Below, one piece after another: positions 5,861 to 8,129 of a stretch of DNA of 8,129 nucleotides; the first letter of the stretch is position 1, and each line of letters begins with the position of its first letter. Source of the DNA: Betaproteobacteria bacterium UBA6904 (GTDB lineage: Bacteria > Pseudomonadota > Gammaproteobacteria > Burkholderiales > SG8-39). The stretch covers positions 1,936 to 10,064 of the forward strand of contig DKBI01000335.1 of assembly GCA_002451175.1 (NCBI GenBank), written 5' to 3'. Under the pieces are notes generated by a model. The model was not told where the DNA came from. It ran no database searches and saw nothing but the letters and a program-made list of their open reading frames with translations. The translations under genes were made by a program, and so were the position numbers.

Positions 5861-7189
5861 ATGACGCCCGCGACACTCTCCGCGGCCGCAGCTGCGGAGG
5901 CGATCCGTGACGGTGTGCTCAGCGCGGAGGACCTGGTGCGCGCCTGCCTCGAGCGCGTGCGCGAGGTCGAGCCCGGCGTGCAGGCCTGGCAGTTTCTCGA
6001 CGCGGAGCATGCGCTCGCGCAGGCGCGCGCCGCGGACGACCTGAGGCGTTCCGGGCGGGCCGTGGGTGCGCTGTGCGGCATTCCCGTCGGCATCAAGGAC
6101 ATCGTGGATACGGCGGACATGCCGACCGAGAATGGGACGGTCCTGCATGCCGGCCGCATGCCCCAGTCGGACGCGAGCGTCGTCTGCCGCCTGCGCGCGG
6201 CGGGCGCCGTCATTATGGGCAAGACGGTGACCACCGAATGCGCATACTTCAGCCCCGGAAAGACGCGCAATCCGCACGACTTGAACCGCACGCCCGGCGG
6301 ATCGTCCAGTGGTTCCGCGGCCGCCGTGGCGGCATCCATGGTGCCGGTTGCGCTGGGCACGCAGACCAACGGCTCGGTCATCCGGCCGGCGGCCTTCTGC
6401 GGCGTCTACGGCTTCAAGCCTTCGCATGGACTGATCGGGCGCAGCGGCATCCTGCGCTTGTCGCGCACGCTCGACCAGGTCGGGATCTTCGCCAGAACGC
6501 TGGAGGATCTTGCGCTGGTTGCGGAAGAACTCGTGGGACTGGACCTCGCGGATCCCGACACGCAACCCCTGGCGCGCGTGCCGTTTGGCGAAATCCTCGC
6601 GGCGGAAGCGCCGCTGCCGCCGGTCATCGCATTCGTGAAAACGCCGGCTTGGGACAGGGCCGAGCCGCAGACGCGGGAAGCATTCGCCGAACTGGTGGGG
6701 GCGCTCGGCGCACACGTGGAGGAGGTGGAGCTCGCGCCCTCGGCCTCGGAAACGTGGGACTGGCACCGAACCATCATGGAGGCCGAAATGGCGATGAACC
6801 TCGAGCCCGCATGGCGCTCGGGCCGCGACCGGCTCTCCGAGAAGCTGCGCGCGCTGATCGAGCGCGGCCGTCAGGTGAGCGCGGTGGACTATCAGCACGC
6901 GGTGGCGCGCATCGCCGCGGTGAGAGAGGGTTTCGAGGAACTCTTCGTCCAGCGCTACGATGCGATCCTGACGCCTTCGGCGCCTGGCCCGGCGCCGGAG
7001 GGGCTCGAGTCCACAGGGGATCCGGTTTTCTGCACGCCCTGGACGCTGGCTGGACTGCCGGCGCTGAACCTGCCGATCCTGACGACGGAGAGCGGCCTGC
7101 CCCTCGGCGTGCAACTCGTCGGCCGGCGACATTTCGACGCGCGGCTGCTGCGCACCGCGCGCTGGCTCGGTCAGGCGGTGTCCGCGTGA
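5861..7189 (+). CDS. Amidase 2 (amidase signature family)
   Basis: This encodes a 442-residue cytoplasmic amidase, paralogous to the one at 145-1485 and roughly 60-65% identical by eye, with almost no gaps. The triad is conserved: Lys79 in GIKD, Ser148 in TPGGSSSGS, and nucleophile Ser172 in QTNGSVIRPA, again with Asn rather than Gly before the Gly-Ser. Long identical blocks include GKTVTTECA, RPAAFCGVYGFKPS and RTIMEAEMA. The regions around residues 206-230 (after LVGLDLADPD) and the C-terminal end vary most and may carry specificity differences. The start is ATG 5861, 28 bases after the dctM stop. No good ribosome binding site is seen, so translation probably depends on the upstream message. 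It is likely the last gene of a dctQ-dctM-amidase transcript. Expected role: hydrolysis of an amide bond in the imported compound or a derivative. The substrate is unknown; a GatA role is unlikely without gatBC. Confidence 0.92.
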   Translation: MTPATLSAAAAAEAIRDGVLSAEDLVRACLERVREVEPGVQAWQFLDAEHALAQARAADDLRRSGRAVGALCGIPVGIKDIVDTADMPTENGTVLHAGRMPQSDASVVCRLRAAGAVIMGKTVTTECAYFSPGKTRNPHDLNRTPGGSSSGSAAAVAASMVPVALGTQTNGSVIRPAAFCGVYGFKPSHGLIGRSGILRLSRTLDQVGIFARTLEDLALVAEELVGLDLADPDTQPLARVPFGEILAAEAPLPPVIAFVKTPAWDRAEPQTREAFAELVGALGAHVEEVELAPSASETWDWHRTIMEAEMAMNLEPAWRSGRDRLSEKLRALIERGRQVSAVDYQHAVARIAAVREGFEELFVQRYDAILTPSAPGPAPEGLESTGDPVFCTPWTLAGLPALNLPILTTESGLPLGVQLVGRRHFDARLLRTARWLGQAVSA

Positions 7190-7205
7190 GACGCCGCGCA
7201 GCGCG

Positions 7206-8129
7206 TCATTCGCTGCTTTGCCGCGCCTGCCCGGTTGCCCGCGACGACAGCGAATACGCCTGGCGGCGCATGCGGTCCAGCTGATCGTTCTGGATGGCAG
7301 TGCGCAGAAAGCGCATCGTCGTTTCGATTTCCGCGCGATACAGGTTGGCCCCGCCGAAATGCGCCTCGGCAAAGACGTCGACGCCGCCGAGGGTCTTCTC
7401 GATGCGGTTGCGCGCCACGTGATCGTAGTAGTCGGCGGTCCTTGCGAGGAGGTCGCCTGAGGACCGGTAGTTGACGACCTCCCGCCCGTTCAGCAGGCGC
7501 TCGCGTGCGATGCCGCCCCAGACGAACTCCTGGTACAGGAAATCCCGGCATTTCTCGAGGTAGGTGCGGTCGGCCATCTGCGCAATCAGGTCGGCGGTGC
7601 CGACGATGCAGCCCAGCACATGGTCCTTGGGACCCTCGACCTGCAGGTCCGCGATCGGCAGCTCGTACCCGGTGTAGTGCACGAGCTTCGCGGCGACCCG
7701 CGCTTCGGCACCGAAGCCGAGGACCGGCAGGTAATCGAGCAGGAAGTCCGCGCCCCGGCCGACATGGATCTTGGTGAACACGGCGCCGTTCTCGACGCCG
7801 CTCTCCGAGTTGCGCTTGACGTAGCCGATGTCGTGCAGCAGCGCGATGATCACGCCGAGCGCCGCACGCTTGGGGCCCAGCTGGTCCGCCGGGCTCTGCG
7901 ACCGATCATGGCCGTCGATCAGCCGAGCCGTGGCGAGCGCCGCGTCCAGGGTGTGGCGCAGGTCGTGGTACAGCGTGTCGCATGCCTGGTATCCGGGGTA
8001 GCGGCCGCTGAACAGCGCCTTGACGTCTTCGAACGCGCGCGCGAGGGCGCTGAAATCGGCGCCCGGGTAGCGCGACGCGAACAGGCGAACCACCGCGCCG
8101 CCGACGACGTCGGCGTCTTCGACGTTGAT
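7206..8129 (-). CDS. HD-domain metal-dependent phosphohydrolase, 5' end outside window
   Basis: This reads leftward, with the stop (TGA) at 7208-7206 and the frame open to the right edge, giving 307 residues in view. A GTG at 8093 could start a 295-residue form, but the 12 codons before it (INVEDADVVGGA) read like real protein, so the start is probably just outside the window. The HD superfamily pattern is clear. Counting from 8093, YHDLRHTLDA holds His47, ALLHDIGYV holds the His87-Asp88 pair, and later His110 (KIHVG), His139 (LVHYTG) and Asp168 (GTADLI) are candidate metal ligands. This is enough for a one- or two-metal site. HD enzymes cleave phosphoester bonds in nucleotides or cyclic nucleotides. 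The spacing of YHDxxH and HD resembles the cyclic-nucleotide phosphodiesterase arrangement, but the substrate cannot be named. No signal peptide or added sensor domain is visible. It converges on amidase 2 with a 16-base gap and is probably unrelated to the transporter. Confidence 0.85.
   Translation of the reverse strand: MNVEDADVVGGAVVRLFASRYPGADFSALARAFEDVKALFSGRYPGYQACDTLYHDLRHTLDAALATARLIDGHDRSQSPADQLGPKRAALGVIIALLHDIGYVKRNSESGVENGAVFTKIHVGRGADFLLDYLPVLGFGAEARVAAKLVHYTGYELPIADLQVEGPKDHVLGCIVGTADLIAQMADRTYLEKCRDFLYQEFVWGGIARERLLNGREVVNYRSSGDLLARTADYYDHVARNRIEKTLGGVDVFAEAHFGGANLYRAEIETTMRFLRTAIQNDQLDRMRRQAYSLSSRATGQARQSSE

Noticed and set aside
145..7189. Amidases as GatA subunits of the aminoacyl-tRNA amidotransferase
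   Set aside because: No gatB or gatC neighbour is present, there are two copies, and both are linked to TRAP genes. A catabolic amidase is the better reading.
7198..7219. Possible terminator between amidase 2 and the HD gene
   Set aside because: Only a 6-bp stem (GCAGCG and CGCTGC) with a 7-base loop and three T residues, overlapping the HD stop codon. Too weak to call.
5759..7372. 537-codon antisense open frame opposite amidase 2
   Set aside because: It is rich in Arg and His with no recognisable domain and sits fully opposite a conserved amidase. It is explained by GC-rich codon use.

Overview
This 8.1 kb window is a GC-rich bacterial segment. By eye it is well above 60% GC, with strong G/C preference at third codon positions. 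It carries TRAP-type transporter genes interleaved with amidase genes. The protein types, a Tat-exported TRAP binding protein of the mannitol/chloroaromatic (FcbT/TakP-like) class and small GC-rich intergenic gaps, fit a proteobacterium. A betaproteobacterium of the Burkholderiales type is my best guess, but nothing in the window proves it.

Layout on the + strand: (1) bases 1-141 are the C-terminal tail of a TRAP large permease (dctM-like) whose body lies upstream of the window. (2) Bases 145-1485 encode amidase 1, separated from that permease by one codon. (3) Bases 1508-1675 encode a 55-residue membrane protein with a good ribosome binding site. (4) Bases 1676-1927 are a 252-base intergenic region with a 10-bp inverted repeat, a weak promoter candidate and the dctP ribosome binding site. 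(5) Bases 1928-3073 encode a Tat-exported TRAP solute receptor. (6) Bases 3091-3127 are a textbook rho-independent terminator. (7) Bases 3167-3790 encode the TRAP small permease (dctQ), which overlaps by 4 bases an unusually long TRAP large permease (dctM, 3787-5832). (8) Bases 5861-7189 encode amidase 2, a paralogue of amidase 1. On the - strand, converging on amidase 2, is an HD-domain metal-dependent phosphohydrolase (7206 to the right edge, 5' end outside the window).

The most informative pattern is that the pair 'TRAP large permease then amidase' occurs twice in tandem. The two amidases are about 60-65% identical by eye, and the two permease C-termini match at 21 of 46 positions. The likely logic is import followed by hydrolysis: the periplasmic receptor captures an organic acid or amide, the DctQM membrane pair imports it with an ion gradient, and a cytoplasmic amidase cleaves an amide bond. 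The substrate cannot be read from the sequence. The receptor keeps residues at spacings like those of the alpha-keto-acid receptor TakP, which hints at a 2-oxo or 2-hydroxy acid head group.

Other points worth a second look are a large insertion in DctM (about 200 residues, with an Ala/Pro/Glu-rich linker between two extra hydrophobic helices), the strong terminator inside the dctP-dctQM set, and the small membrane protein. I found no tRNA, rRNA, CRISPR array, insertion sequence or phage gene.
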